Below are positions 11,351 to 23,498 of a stretch of DNA of 64,000 nt, in pieces. The translations under genes were made by a program, and so were the position numbers. The stretch is taken from positions 1,341,720 to 1,405,719 of the forward strand of contig CAJHNH020000224.1 in the NCBI GenBank assembly GCA_905116865.2, read 5' to 3'. Position 1 is the stretch's first letter. Every line of letters begins with the position of its first letter. The notes under the pieces were generated by a model. The model was not told the origin of the DNA and made no database searches. It was given only the letters and a program-made list of their open reading frames with translations. The stretch comes from Candidula unifasciata (taxonomy: Eukaryota; Mollusca; Gastropoda; Stylommatophora; Geomitridae).

Positions 11351-13194
11351 TACAACCACAGCGGCTCCCAGTTAGACAAAGTATAATAATTTTCGATACT
11401 ACTCTCAAAAGTCTCCATGTCTTATAAGCGCGCGAGATTATATATTTGATCCCACGGGCTGTTCTATGTTCTAGGGCTATTATGAGATGCCTTCCTTTCC
11501 TGTCTATGCACACAGTGGCAAAAAAAAGCTCGCGTAGATGGCGACTGTGTACGAGAAAGAAATACTGCAGGGGGAAGTGCCGAAGGCGCAATGGTTCATG
11601 GGTATCAAATCATTGATGGTTTTATAGTTTTATGCTTGTTGGTGGTGGCTGTCGTTAGTGATGCCTGTGCTTAAAACATTCAGAACACGCTACACCCGAC
11701 ACCCCTAGAAGGACAGCCCGCGGGAACCAATATGAAGTCACACATTCGAACGAGATGGGGTGAGATTCATGAGCTGTACCTAATTTTCTTCTGCATGAGC
11801 TTTATCTGCAACAGACAACAGTTACCTTGGGACAAAAATGACTGCAGTAATTTCAGTAATTTGATATTTTGACAAATTTGGTGTTGCTTATATTACATTT
11901 GTTGACCTTCTTTCGGTGTAAAGCTATCTTTTTTTCATACGGAATTCACAATAATTCATAGTAGAAAACAGCTGTACAAGCGGGGTTTAAAAAAGAATGT
12001 GTTTTAATGCTCTTTTTCTTTATTCCTTGAAGTATGTGTAACTTATTTATCTGTTTTCATGCTTATTACATATGCACACAATTTTAAATTTTTATATTGA
12101 CGCGTAGTTGTTAGAGACTTCATTTAAGTTGCAAATTGTTCCGTTGCCCTTTACAACCAATTTTATGGGACACAGCATCAAGAACAAATTTAATTGGTCC
12201 ATTTATTAAGAATATACTTTATTCAGCCAATCAGTCACTCATCTGATACAAAATGTGCAAGGCCGTTTTCTCAAAATAATGTTTTCGCACAAATGTTTTA
12301 CCGTTGCCAGGATAATTTCAAAACTATTGTGCCAAACTGAATAAATTTTGGGAGACATGCTCTTCAGTAGATTCTGTTTGAAGTTTGCCAAATTAAAGGG
12401 CCCCACATTTGTAGTCAATATGTAACTTGTATGATTATATGGAACTTTTGGGAAACTTGGGTCATCAATACAGGAAAATATAACTCAGATACAGAGTTGA
12501 TATTTGGTTCAGATTATAGATTAACTATGTCTGAGCAGCTACACAAAATTTTAGCTGCATACATTGAAAAGTTGTTTTAAATATTTCTTTAGCTGCTGCA
12601 ACCAGTTTACTCACCACTGAAATGTGTACCTTGATCAAATGAAAATAAGTATTAAATAAATATGTGTAACTTTTTTTTTCTCTGTGATTTATTGCTTGTA
12701 TGGCAGATAAGAAAGGCCCATGCAAAATTTCCTCAAAGTTCTGACCATATTTAGATATCTTTAACCATTAGCAAAAACTTGCATAATTTATGATTTTCCA
12801 ACTTGTTCCCTCCCCTTAAATAATAAATTCCACTTCTTTATTTATTTAATTGTTTACTTCTTAACTGTAATTAATCTTGTCCTTCGTTTTTTTTTTTTTT
12901 TTAATGAAAAAAAAAAAAGTGTGCTAGCTTTTTAACTTATGTACCTGCAGTATTCTCAATACTGTTATCAGAAATGTCTTCATTATCTTTGGTTTTGCCA
13001 TTAATTTCATCACACTTGCAGAAAATTCAGATTCTTACAGACAGATAAACCATATACTTATTTTCATTAGGAAAGTTTGTGTTTATTAAAATATTTTTAT
13101 CTCATTATGTTACTTATTCTAGTAACAGAGTCACTGTGTGTTTGTGGGGTGGAAGGGGGGGGGGGCTGCCAGCCAAGTCTAAGGGCCTGCTCTG
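11351..13194. other. AT-rich stretch, no gene seen
   Basis: The longest stretch without a recognised element. It has high A+T, several poly(T)/poly(A) runs (e.g. 12887-12902, 12908-12918), and no exon or RNA gene I can support. Confidence 0.4.
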
Positions 13195-14580
13195 CCCTGC
13201 CAGAACATTGAAGTTTTCCAGTTGCATTCTCTCCTTCTAGGATAAAGCTGGTATCCTTCTCAGTGCACTCCTCCTCCTAGAATAATGCTGGTAACCTTCC
13301 CTGTGCACTCCTCCTCCTAGGATAAGGCTGGTATCCTTCCCAGTGCACTCCTCCTCCTAGAATAATGCTGATAACCTTCTCAGTGCACTCCTTCTCCTTG
13401 GATAAGGCTGGTAACCTTTCCAGTGCACTCCTCTTCCTAGGATAAGGCTGGTATCCTTCCATGCACTCCTCCTAAGATAAGGCTGGTAACCTAACATGCA
13501 CTCCTTCTAGGATAGGGCTGGTATCCTTCCCATTGCTCTCCTCATACTAGGATGAGGATGGTATCCTTCCCAGTGCACTCCTGCTCCAAGAATAAAGCTG
13601 GTATCCTCCCAGTGCACTCATCCTCCTAGGATAAGGCTGGTATCCTTCCCCGGGCACTCCTCCTCCTAGGATAAGTCTGGTATTCTTCCCAGTGCACTCC
13701 TCCTCCTCATTCTAGGTTAGGCTGGTATCCTTCCCAATGCACTCATTCTCCTCCTAGGAAAAGGCTGTTATCCTTCCCAGTGCATTCCTCCTAGGAAAAG
13801 GCTGGTATCCTTCCCAATGCACTCCTCCTCCTAGGATAAAAATGGTTTTCTTCCTAATGCACTCCTCCAATAATAAGGTTAGTATCCTTCCCAGTGCACT
13901 CCTTTTAGGATAAGGCTGGTATCCTTCCCGGTGCATTCTTCCTAGGATAAGGCTGGTATCCTTCCCAGTGCACACTTCCTCCTAGGATAAGGATGGTTTT
14001 CTTCCTAATGCACTCATCCTCCAAAGATAAGGTTGGTATCCTTCCCATTGCAGTCATTCTAGGATAAGGCTGGTATCCTTTTCAGTGCACTTCTCCTCCA
14101 AGGATAAGGCTAGTATCCTTTGCAGTGCACTCCTCCTCCTAGGATAAGGCTGGAATGCTTCTCAGTGCATGTGTCCTCCTAGGATAATGATCGTTTCCTT
14201 CCCAATGCACCCCTCCTAGGATAAGGCTGGTATCCTTCCCAGTGCACTCCTCCTAGGATAAGGCTAGTATCCTTCCAAATGCACTCCTAGGATAAGGCTG
14301 GTATCCTTCCCAATGCACTCCTAGGATAAGGCTGGTATCCTTTCCAGTGCACTCCTCCTAGGATAAGGCTGGTATCCTTCCCAATGCACTTCTCCTAGGA
14401 TAAGGCTGGTATCCTTCCCAGTGCACTCCTCCTAGGATAAGGCTGGTATCCTTCCCAGTGCACTCTTCCTAGGATAAGGCTGGTATCCTTCCCAATGCAC
14501 TCCTCCTAGAATAAGGCTGGTATCCTTCCCAGTGCACTCCTTCTAGGATAAGGCTGGTATCCTTCGCAGCGCACTCCTCC
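13195..14580. repeat. Minisatellite, 38-44 bp unit, about 33 copies
   Basis: The unit runs GTGCACTCCT-CCTAGGATAA-GGCTGGTATC-CTTCCCAG. Length differences come mainly from extra CTC triplets (CTCCTCCTCCTAGG forms) in the left half. The right half (14200-14570) is a more uniform 38-bp form. Glutamate/tyrosine-rich reading frames across it are by-products of the repeat. Confidence 0.95.
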
Positions 14581-15149
14581 ACCTGAAGCCTGTAGCACAT
14601 TGTAGGATGTCAAGTTTGGTATGTGCCGCCCAGCATTCAGCGTAAACAGATAACAGATTGTGCTGGTTAGTTAGCATCCTTATGCCAGTCACATTATGCA
14701 AGATGTAAATCACAAACCTTATGATCTGTTTCATTGTCGAAGTACCCGTGTTACTACAGCATTAATTGCGGTTCGGATCTGCGGATTTTAATTCAGGGTG
14801 TGTCCACATGTATCTACTTACTTCATGTCATCTTCTTGAATGTCCACTAGTACACATCAATGTTTCTTATTTAGTTTCTTATTTAGTGCTTACCTGCTGT
14901 AATATGGTTTTCAAGGTACAATATTTATGAGGAAAAAAATGAGGATCCATTAAAAAAGATCAGATAGCTCAGTGTTCTAAAAACATGCACGGAAAGTGGC
15001 ATCCATAAAAACTAGATCAGATAGTAGCTTATTCTAAAAACATGCAGCGCTGAGGAATGCACCTGGTGAGCGACCAGTGATTCTCAAAATGTTGACTTTG
15101 GTACACTTTAGAAAGATAGTTTTGAGATAAGATACATAATGCAAATAAA
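14581..15149. other. No gene seen; short direct repeat
   Basis: A short imperfect direct repeat at ~14959-15044 (GATCAGATAG...TTCTAAAAACATGCA, twice) is the only structure noticed. Confidence 0.4.
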
Positions 15150-15345
15150 TCTTCTTTTCCTGCATTTATTGGTTGTGAACTCTGCAGAAAGTTCTAGTTG
15201 GTCATGTGTGTCTGGACTGTGTGTTCCAGGACTTGAATGTTGCATGCACAACCATTTTATAGATCAGACTTATTATGTGCAGACAGTTTGTTCTTTGCCT
15301 CTGAGGCAGATGCACTCAGGCTTTGAAAGAAATGTTGAATCTATA
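15150..15345 (-). mobile_element. S1 dispersed element, minus strand
   Basis: It matches the S1 family best seen at 20968-21265 and 46125-46400. Shared blocks are TCTGC(A/G)GAAAGTTCT(A/G)GTTG, TCTGGACT, CCAGGAC/CCAGAAC, a TTTA(T/C)AGATC block, and TGCCTCTGAGGCAGATGCACTC. The left edge begins in a TTCTTTTCCTGCATTTA stretch, i.e. the tail side. The internal end is truncated. Confidence 0.7.
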
Positions 15346-16299
15346 ATGACCAGGTCTCCGGTCACTGTCTGTGATAACTACATACATGTTATGTTATCAC
15401 AATCAACATAACTGCATATTTGGCATTCTCATACGTGCTCTGTCCCCCGATGCAGCACCCACTCTAGGGCACTTTTGGTAATGCTAATTGTTCCTATGAG
15501 GAGTTGGTTATAATGTCTCCTGTCTCGGCCACAAAGGTGCATAGGCATGCTTTACTCCAAGGTCACGCAGTCATGTTAGTGTCTGAGATTCATAATTATT
15601 AACTATCCCAGTCCGTACAGCGTTGATGTATCAGCTTTGTCGCTGCTTCTTCCCGCTGGGGTTGGTGCATAGCTTGCCAGTTGGTCCGCATGGATATGTA
15701 GGTAGATCTTCACTAGGATGAGCTGTGGTCCTGGTACACTTCTGCATCCCATAAAGATTGATGTTTTTTTTTCCCCAGTGATTATTTATCCATAACAGTC
15801 AGCAGGTTGGCTCACCACTGAAAAAGCTGTGAACTTGCAGTGAATTCATGAAATCCTACTGTCTATCAGTTGCTGATGGTTACACAACACTCTCAGGCTG
15901 TTCTTGAATGACTGCTTAGAGTGTGCTGGATAATGAGCAGGCTGATAGGTTTTCTGTTGGCACTCTTCTGAGCAACAAGCGGACATGTTGAAGTTTCTCT
16001 GGGATCAAGAGGACATTGCAGCGCAACAGAATAATATCCTTACATGAAGAGAATGGTTCTTCTGGAAATAAGCAGAGTAAACAGCATTCAGCTTGGAGAA
16101 AAGAGGACAGGTGTGCTGTTAAAAACGCACCATTAGTTTGGAACTCTGGGTTGACACTGAGAAAATTAATGGAACCATTTTTCATGATCCCAAGTACGTA
16201 ATATTAGACAACCCTTGACCTATTTAGGGTCGCGGTTGTGTATTGATAAAAGCATTAGCACACAAAACCCGACCATCTTTTTTTGACTTCCGCTTGATG
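15346..16299. other. No gene seen
   Basis: A short open stretch around 15916-16201 lacks any recognisable domain. No splice-paired exon or repeat copy was recognised. Confidence 0.4.
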
Positions 16300-16640
16300 A
16301 ATGTATGGCGGCTGAGTGATCTCCGGGCATGGCGTCCGCCTCGAGTGCTGGAAGTCCCAGGTTCATGCCCCGGTGAGGGCTGAGATTGTTTTCCTTGGAC
16401 ATCTTGCAATTTTCCCTGGTCTCTGGGTAATAAGATTGGACACCTGTGTGTATTGATGCACAGTAAAAAATGCCTTGGCAGTTAAAAAAAAAAGATAAAA
16501 GTAGTCTAACAGCGCTGCACGGGCAAAATTGGGAGTTAAAAATCTACTTAAATATTTTCAGGATCCTTGCCGATGCTGCGGAGTTCGTGCTGTGCACTGA
16601 GATTCTCCTGACCCAGGCTTGAGTTAGAAGTAGTACTACC
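16300..16640 (+). mobile_element. tRNA-derived SINE (family SINE-A), plus strand
   Basis: A tRNA-like head at ~16307-16375 has an A-box-like GGCGGCTGAGTG and the B-box GGTTCATGCCC. It is followed by the same ~260-base body as the minus copy at 6065-6400, including CCTTGGCAGT, a GCGCTGC block and TTTCAGGATCC. The 3' end is GGCTTGAGTTAGAAGTA, where the sister copy has GACTTGAGTAAGAAGAA. Confidence 0.75.
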
Positions 16641-16679
16641 CTTGTTGATCCGTTGTTTAAACCTAAATCTTGAACCAGA

Positions 16680-16935
16680 ATAAGTGTATAACTAACTTAG
16701 TCCTGTCCACTTCTTGGTGTTGTCCTTCCTGGTTCTTTTTTGCTCTTCTTCGACCACATCATGGTGTTCCTTGAAGCACAGATTTTGCAGTTGAATCAAG
16801 TCTCACCACGTGCCCGAACCAAGCTAGCTTGTGTCTCTTCACCACTGCCAAGAGAGAAGTCTCCAGATGTCCCACAAATTTGTATATTTTGTCTCTGATC
16901 TTTGTTAGTTTTATGTTGTAAATAAATAGTTCGTA
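16680..16935 (-). pseudogene. LINE-B C-terminal remnant, minus strand
   Basis: The minus-strand translation contains VVKRHKLAWFGHVVRLDS, then a K(S/T)VLQGT segment and an Arg/Lys-rich GRRRAK-like stretch. This is the signature after the RT thumb in endonuclease/RT LINEs common in molluscs. A frameshift follows the LQGT segment. No upstream RT is present, so it is a 5'-truncated relic. Confidence 0.65.
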
Positions 16936-17417
16936 GGATGTGTCTGTAGCATCTCCTCCTCCTCCTCATTCCCTTCTTCTTTTGCTACTGTTTCCAGTTT
17001 GTTAGCAAACCTTACGCTGTGAATGGGTTCCAATGGGTCGATAAAGTTTTAAAATGAACATTATCTGCAGGTGTATTGATATTCTTAGTTGCCTCTGAAT
17101 ATTCCCATCACACCTGACACTCATTCTCGTGGCACCAGTGTGGCTCAGGGGACCTACTGAACTAGATTGAGAATCCAGTTTTATGAGAGGTATTTCCCCA
17201 ACACTTTATTGGTACAGCAGTTCCCATCAGTTCACAGATACTCCCCATTTCCCTGCCTTCAGCTTCAGAAACCTAACGTACCGTGCATGAGTGTGAGAGT
17301 GGGAAGTAAATTAACATTTACCTTCAGTCCGTATCCAAGGTTAACTATAAAACAGCTGATGTAATAAAAGTGTGTTTTCCTTAGTTATTTATTGCACATT
17401 TTGTTTCTCTGTATCTC

Positions 17418-17419
<2 letters not shown>

Positions 17420-17481
<62 letters not shown>
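17420..17481. repeat. (TC)n microsatellite
   Basis: About 31 CT units, just left of the 396-bp tandem duplication that carries two more such tracts. Confidence 0.95.
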
Positions 17482-17485
<4 letters not shown>

Positions 17486-17596
17486 CCATTTGTTTTTCCA
17501 AATGACCACCAGTCTATATTTTTGCCTATCTATCCACCTGTTTGTTTGCACACCAAGTTATTTATTCATTCATTCCTGCATCTAGTCACTAGGCTA

Positions 17597-17743
17597 CTCA
17601 CCTTTCTATTTGTTGCCCATACTATATTGCCACTGTATTCTCTGTTCATCCATTCCTTCTTGTGTATTGATATTCTTAGTTGCCTCTGAATATTCCCATC
17701 ACACTTATCTTTATCTATTCAGTACATCCTCTCCATTCAATAA

Positions 17744-17829
<86 letters not shown>

Positions 17830-18139
17830 TCTCTTTGACTCATTGCTGTCCATCAAGCCATCACCCACCCAGTCACATAGTTTACTCTTTGTATCTTGTT
17901 TTACCAGTTTTGCTTCCTACGTATCCAGTCATTTGGTTACCCCTTACCCTCCCCCCCCCCCCCCCCCCAGTTTTCTTTGTCTTTGCCATCCACTCACCTT
18001 TCTATTTGTTGCCCATACTATATTGCCACTGTATTCTCTGTTCATCCATTCCTTCTTGTGTATTGATATTCTTAGTTGCCTCTGAATATTCTCATCACAC
18101 TTATCTTTATCTATTCAGTACATCCTCTCCATTCAATAA

Positions 18140-18203
<64 letters not shown>

Positions 18204-18372
18204 TCTCTTTGACTCATTGCTGTCCATCAAGCCATCACCCACCCAGTCACATAGTTTACTCTTTGTATCTTGTTTTACCAGTTTTGCTTCCTACGTATTC
18301 AGTCATTTGGTTACCCCTTACCCTCCCCCTCCCCCCCCCCCCCCCCAGTTTTCTTTGTCTTTGCCATCCATC
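17597..18372. repeat. 396-bp tandem duplication containing (CT)n and poly(C)
   Basis: Two nearly identical units start at 17597 and 17993. Each contains CACCTTTCTATTTGTTGCCC, a GTGTATTGATATTC block, a (CT)n tract (17751-17824 and 18144-18199), TCATTTGGTTACCCCTTACC, and a poly(C) run (~17951-17968 and ~18331-18346). The tracts differ in length while the flanks hardly differ, so duplication is recent relative to microsatellite drift. A third copy of only the GTGTATTGATATTC...CATCACAC piece lies at 17071-17113. Confidence 0.9.
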
Positions 18373-18463
18373 ACACACCCATCATCAGTCACATCACTTA
18401 ATTACTATTTTCATTCTTGTTTTTACTGTTTTGCTATCCACCCATCCTCTCATTAGTCTCCTC

Positions 18464-18560
18464 TTCTTCTTCGTTCACCTTCTGTAAACTCCGGCAGAAA
18501 ATCCTAGTTGTTCGTCCACTTCTGAACTTTGGTCTTATATTCCAGAATGCAGAAGTAAAC
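18464..18560 (-). mobile_element. S1 dispersed element, tail-side fragment, minus strand
   Basis: CTTCTTCTTCGTTCACCTTCTGTAAACTCCGGCAGAAA-type start, then TTCGTCCACTTCTGAACTTTGG and TTCCAGAA. These match the tail-proximal third of S1. The remaining two thirds are absent. Confidence 0.65.
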
Positions 18561-18599
18561 CATCTCAGGCCACCTGAAGCCTCTCCACCCACATGCGCG

Positions 18600-18600
18600 T

Positions 18601-18631
<31 letters not shown>

Positions 18632-18700
18632 CACACGCACACAAACATATATGTATATGTGTGTGTATATATATGTATATAAATATATATATACATACAT
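18600..18700. repeat. (TA)n and mixed TA/CA low-complexity DNA
   Basis: A (TA)n tract (~18600-18626) is followed by ACACACGCAC, TATATG and GTGTGT stretches. Confidence 0.9.
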
Positions 18701-18719
18701 GCAAATGTCTACAGTTTGC

Positions 18720-19740
18720 AATGTGCTGAGCACCCCCTTCCCCCCCCCCCCAAATGTTGTTTTTTGTGTGTCGACGCCCTTTCAACCGGTTATCTTTCGC
18801 CAGCTCGTCTCCGTCCTGTCTCTACGCCATATATATAAAACAGCCTACTTATTTACATAAGAGGAAAAATACAGATCTCTGTTGCCCGTCTTGGATGTTA
18901 TGGGCTATTTGCTTCTAGCCCCGTATCGTTAATAGACCAATCAGCGCTCGAAGGATGCTTTCTTTATTTACATCCTACATCTTAATGTCTGTTGGCTTCA
19001 TCGACCTCGAAATATCTCTGATCGTTCTTTCTCCGATCTCTCGGGCGGCCTCAGCCTGCACTTCCCCGTGTGGCTGTGTTTTAAGGCTGCTCGGGGGAGA
19101 TTCGGATCGGTCCATTGTCCGTCTCGTGACCGGAACCATCTCGTTTAGCGTGTTATGAATAAACATGTTGGAGAAATCCCGGACTTGGGGGGAGCTCAGA
19201 CAAGACAGATTCTTAGTTTGTCCATTATCTGGCAGCAATCACCCCCTTTTTTTTTTTCTCCTTACCAGATTACGCCCTCCCGTCTACCTGCCTCCCCCGC
19301 CCTCCATCTGTCTTGACCTTCTTCGTTGTCGCTCCCCTTCCACCATCTTACCCGTCTTTCCCTCTAATATCTCTCTCTCCGTCCACTACCTCCACTCTCT
19401 GGCTGCATCGCACCGTATTTATCCGTTATTCCCCGCTCTCCCTATTCCCATACGCTTCTCCATATACCTTTCTCTCAATCTTTCAAACTCTCTCCCCCTT
19501 CATCCTCCCGCTGTATCCCCCCCTCCCGTCTCTCTGTCTGTCGCCCTCCCTCCTCGCCCAGACTCCTCCACGCCTCTCTTACTTACCTTGTCTAATCCTG
19601 TCATTACTTTCTCACCCAGTCTTACCGGCCGCTATCTGCGTGCACTTGGGGAAACACCTTTTACAGCGATCATCTGTGATATTTCTAGATTTTTTTCTCA
19701 GGGGCTAGCCAGCCTGCACATTGGGGAAGGGGGGATTTTA
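18720..19740. other. Pyrimidine-rich stretch, no gene seen
   Basis: Bases 18925-18955 (TTAATAGACCAATCAGCGCTCG) are a short SINE-E-like fragment. From 19240 to 19640 the + strand is strongly CT-rich, giving long Pro/Ser/Leu frames without domain features. No exon is supported. Confidence 0.4.

Positions 19741-19744
<4 letters not shown>

Positions 19745-19806
<62 letters not shown>
19745..19806. repeat. (CT)n microsatellite
   Basis: About 31 CT units followed by a short CACACA segment. Confidence 0.95.
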
Positions 19807-19810
<4 letters not shown>

Positions 19811-20164
19811 TCACACACACAACACACAAACACGACTAAAAAAGGGCCAGATGCAACTACTTTAAAAAAATTGTATAAATACTGGAATGAACATAATTGT
19901 GTCCTAATTTTGACATTCAAAATCTTTGTAATTTTATGATAAAAATTGTTCAAATTGCAGGCAAAAATACCTCAGGGGTTCAATCAGTTAGTCGACTGTT
20001 CTTTTGCATGTCCTTGATAGTTTTTAGGCTTACGGGCTTTCCCATCAGCTAATAAAAACACGCCATAGCACAGCTATCCATTTCTTTTTTGAACAGATGT
20101 CGAGCAAACGAAAATAGACACAGTGAGCTTCACATTATCACGAAATAATTGTGGTTGGGGAACA

Positions 20165-20295
20165 GTATCCAGTTGATGCTACTTGTATGACTGCTGCTGC
20201 TTGTATGACTGCTGCTACTTGTATGTCTGCTGCTACTTGTATGTCTGCTGCTACTTATATGACTGCTGCTACTTTTATTGCTGCTGCTACTACCA
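20165..20295. repeat. 18-bp tandem repeat, about 6 copies
   Basis: Unit GCTACTTGTATGTCTGCT with ATGACT/ATGTCT variants, shading into CTG-rich DNA on the right. The unit is a multiple of three, giving an open Ala/Thr-rich frame that I do not regard as a gene. Confidence 0.85.
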
Positions 20296-20689
20296 CTATT
20301 ACTGCAGCCATTGATAATGTATTAGCTGCTACTGTTGCTGCTGTTACTACTGCTTCGTTGTCTACCGTCTGTCAGATCGCTAGTCTGTAAAATTATACAA
20401 GTGAATGTATTAATAATTGTAAGTTTTCCCAAACGAAGTCGATGAAAGTTATCTACTCAAAGTTTATTGCTAGGAAACATCCCCTGTGTACCGTCGCCAA
20501 GCGGCGAATCCTCTGTTCAGAGGCCATCATTAAGTTCAGGGAAATGTGAAAAACAAGGTCCACAGATAATTTTCAACAGCCGGCGCTTGCCTCTCTGTGG
20601 AACCGCCTTTGGTAGTTCTTACGGTAATTGAGTTACCAAAAGCTCCCTGGTCGTTGTACCATCTAAATCTCAGCCTTGGTGCTTCTTTT

Positions 20690-20965
20690 AATCTGTGCTG
20701 TATGGCGTTGGTAGTCACGTCAGTACACAATCTTATCTCATGTTCTTTCGGTCAGTTCTGACACAGATCTTCCATGGTGTGCTGTCAAACTGCCCAGCAT
20801 CTTCTCTCCCTGTCTCACTCTGTCTCTCTTCCCCTCCTTCTTTCCCACTGTCACGAAATACTCTAGTTTTCTCCTTCTAATGAAATGACAAAGAATGTAG
20901 AATGTCTCCTCCTGATGTGAGCAGGCAGTACTCTTTATGTGTCAGTTTCATATCTGTCCAGCCTG
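20690..20965 (-). pseudogene. LINE-B C-terminal remnant, minus strand
   Basis: It aligns with 31283-31590: GGCGTTGGTAGTCACG, TTCTGACACAG-ATCTTCCATGG, CTCTAGTTTTCTCCTTCT, and a TGTAGAATGTCTC(C/T) block. In the sister copy the minus strand encodes the STFVGHVMRR...GRRGRGRPRE segment. Its right edge is followed immediately by an S1 copy at 20968. Confidence 0.6.
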
Positions 20966-20967
20966 TT

Positions 20968-21265
20968 CTTATTAAATTCTTCTTCGCGTTCACCTGCTGT
21001 AGCTCTGGCGGAAAGTTCTGGTTGTTCGTCCACTTTTGGACTCTAGCCCTGCTCCAGAAAATAAGTGTTTGGTACACATCCGTTTTACAGATCTAACTTT
21101 TTTGTTGCAGACTGTTGGTTCCTTGCCTCTCAGGCAGATGCACTCCTATTTCGAAAAAAAAGCCTATAATTAATCGACTCCTACGACATGCTTGTTGGGT
21201 AGGCAGTGTGTCTGTTGTTGTTTTCCCCACAATAGGGGCTCTGAACCCCTGGTTTTGTGTTGACT
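20968..21265 (-). mobile_element. S1 dispersed element, nearly full length, minus strand
   Basis: The tail side begins TTCTTCTTCGCGTTCACC, then GGCGGAAAGTTCTGGTTGTT, CAGATCTAAC, TGCCTCTCAGGCAGATGCAC, ATTAATCGACTCCTACGACA, GGTAGGCAGTG and CACAATAGGGGCTC. It serves with 46125-46400 as the reference for the family. Read on the minus strand the element ends in GAAGAA. Confidence 0.8.
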
Positions 21266-22620
21266 TCGACAAATGGTATAGAGGGCTTACTGCCCACTGG
21301 CAAACAGCCGAACGTGAAATTACCTAACACAGCCACACACAATGCTGTTGTTGGTTCGGCAAAGTTCTGTGAAGGATACGCAACTAACTTTTTAGTATAA
21401 AAGAAAATATGTCACCTACACCCATTCAGTACCCAGGAACAAGGTAATAATGAGTGCCACTACAAGTACAAAAGCCTAACAACGTGCCAAATAACTATGT
21501 CCAATTTCGGCAAAAATCGACCGTATCTACAATTGGACTCAAGACAATGCTCTTCACTTACCCCACGTGATAATACTATAACAGGAAACACACATCTTCT
21601 TGTTCCTTTACTGTTGGGTTGTTTTCTTTATTGTGTTTCCTTTCGCCTATTCCTGGCACAAATAATTTCTTGTTTGTAATTTTGGCAAGAAAAATCAAAT
21701 TATCAGCAACATCAGGGATGGTTAGTGAGATTGTAAAATTCGATGACCACGAACAAAGCATGAAGTGTTCTACGCCGCGGTGATTTCCGCTGATTACAAA
21801 GTTGAAATGTGGCATTTCCGATTGCTGGCTGTTTCAGATGGGGAAGTTACAGTGTAGACATGGGATCTGAAACTGGGAGATATGATACTAGTGAAGCCGC
21901 AGTTCCAGGGTGGGATTGGAAGATTCACTTAAGGATCTAGAATCATCCAAACATTAACAAAATAAAGTGGTATTAATTAAGGTTGGCTGCAGAGGCGCTC
22001 CAACACTCACCCTATCTCGTCTTGGTTGTAGACACGGGTGTTGCTGTTGGTCCATCTATTGATGCCATCAGCCCACTTGTATTGATGTTTTTGTGTTTTT
22101 TACAAAATGTTATTTTATATTTAAAATGCAATAGTTTTGTTTCCTGGTCTGCGATCTAAAGGTTTTTCACTACGGTGATCATAAAAGCAACACTTTTGAT
22201 GTCAATCCAGGATCAGCACATCCCCGATACCCTCTTCAATCTAAAGATTGTATAGAGTAGTATGCGAAAACAGCGGCCAGTTAAAAGAAACCTGCCAGCA
22301 CACGAGATGGTATGTGCTCTTAGAAATGACAAGGATGATCGCCAACCACAGTTTCATGACTGTAGGATCATCCAGTGTCTAAAACATGCGGCTGCGCCCA
22401 GCGAATCTCAGTTTAGAACTGAATGTTAGTTTCACACTCTGGGTGCTGCCTAAAGGTTTGACACCCTTACGACTCAAATAATCGCATTCTGGATAGCAAA
22501 CCAACAAGACAAGTCCCAGTCGCTCACTTTCAGCCTTCGGAGACTTCATAATTAGGACCTCCCTTGGCTGCACCAAGATGGAATGAATTTCGACAATGAC
22601 CCTAAAGATAGGACTCAGGA
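21266..22620. other. No gene seen
   Basis: No domain-bearing frame, RNA gene or recognised repeat copy. Confidence 0.4.
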
Positions 22621-22624
22621 TAAA

Positions 22625-22865
22625 TACCGATGGAGAGCAGACGAAAGAATTAGACGTTGACGACCTACGAAAACCAGGATAAGAACAGTAGAAGGGGAAG
22701 TGAACGAATGTAAAATAACATGGGATGCCACAAGCAGAAAAGCAGCAGATGAAAGGAGGAGATGTATGCGACCTAAGGAAATCTGGAGAAGGAAAGTAGA
22801 TGGAAGTGATAGAATGCAAAATAACACGGGATGCCATAAGCAGAAAAGCACCATCGGAGATCACT
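22625..22865. repeat. Imperfect ~105-bp direct repeat, about 2.3 copies
   Basis: GAATGTAAAATAACATGGGA-TGCCACAAGCAGAAAAGCA recurs ~105 bases later as GAATGCAAAATAACACGGGA-TGCCATAAGCAGAAAAGCA. The preceding GACGAAAGAATTAGACG segment resembles GATGAAAGGAGGAGATG between the copies. Confidence 0.65.
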
Positions 22866-23214
22866 TGTCTAATCTGCCTAATCTGTCCACAGCGACATGA
22901 AGTACCCTGCTGCCTTGCACAGGCGAGAGTGCTGGATTGACCATTTTAGGGACCGCTGGCTGCATTCATTGCGTCTGCTGGTTTGTGATGATTTGTGAAT
23001 ACACCAGCGTGATTAGGTGGAACGCCTTAATTGCCGTTTGTTGTCGGTTCTGCTGGTGATTAAGCGAAAGGTGTTGCGGGGTAGCCAAGCGCTGTAGCTG
23101 TAAGCTTTCGTTTGGCTGTGCTTGTTTTCTCCTGGTTTGTTAGTTGTCGTCTTGTGAGTCATTTCGGCAATGAAATAATTGATTTCAGCAAAGCACTTGT
23201 TGATCAGGAAACCG

Positions 23215-23285
23215 CTGTGGCATAGCGGCTAGACGCTTGCCTGCGGTTCCGAAGGTTTTGGGTTTGAATCTTAATTGAGTTAGAG
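23215..23285 (+). mobile_element. tRNA-derived SINE head (family SINE-D)
   Basis: TGGCATAGCGGCTAGACGCT (A-box) is followed ~35 bases later by GGGTTTGAATC (B-box-like). The A-box half matches 34013-34040 (TGTAGCGGCTAGACGCTGGC). The spacing fits an internal pol III promoter. It is unlikely to be a genuine tRNA because the acceptor arm does not pair. Confidence 0.6.
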
Positions 23286-23498
23286 TTTCCTGCTATAAGT
23301 TTTGCTTATCTTCTCTCTTTCACCGTTCCCTTCTCTGTAACTTTCACTATCCTTCTGCTTGTTTTCCGTCTTTGTGGAAAGCCACCTCGCTGTTTCTGCC
23401 ATTCTCCTTGCTGTTGACTTTCTTCTTTTTGCTGCTCTTATTGTTGTTCATCTTGCTGCTGCTGTTTTTGTTTTCTTTCTTTCTGTCTTTTTTTCTCT

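Noticed and set aside
13195..14580. CRISPR-like array
   Set aside because: Units are joined directly without unique spacers, vary in length, and the DNA is eukaryotic. The same applies to the 36-, 39-, 42- and 59/60-bp arrays.
17610..18212. 200-codon Leu/Ser-rich frame
   Set aside because: Runs through (CT)n and poly(C) of the 396-bp duplication; no domain or conserved context.
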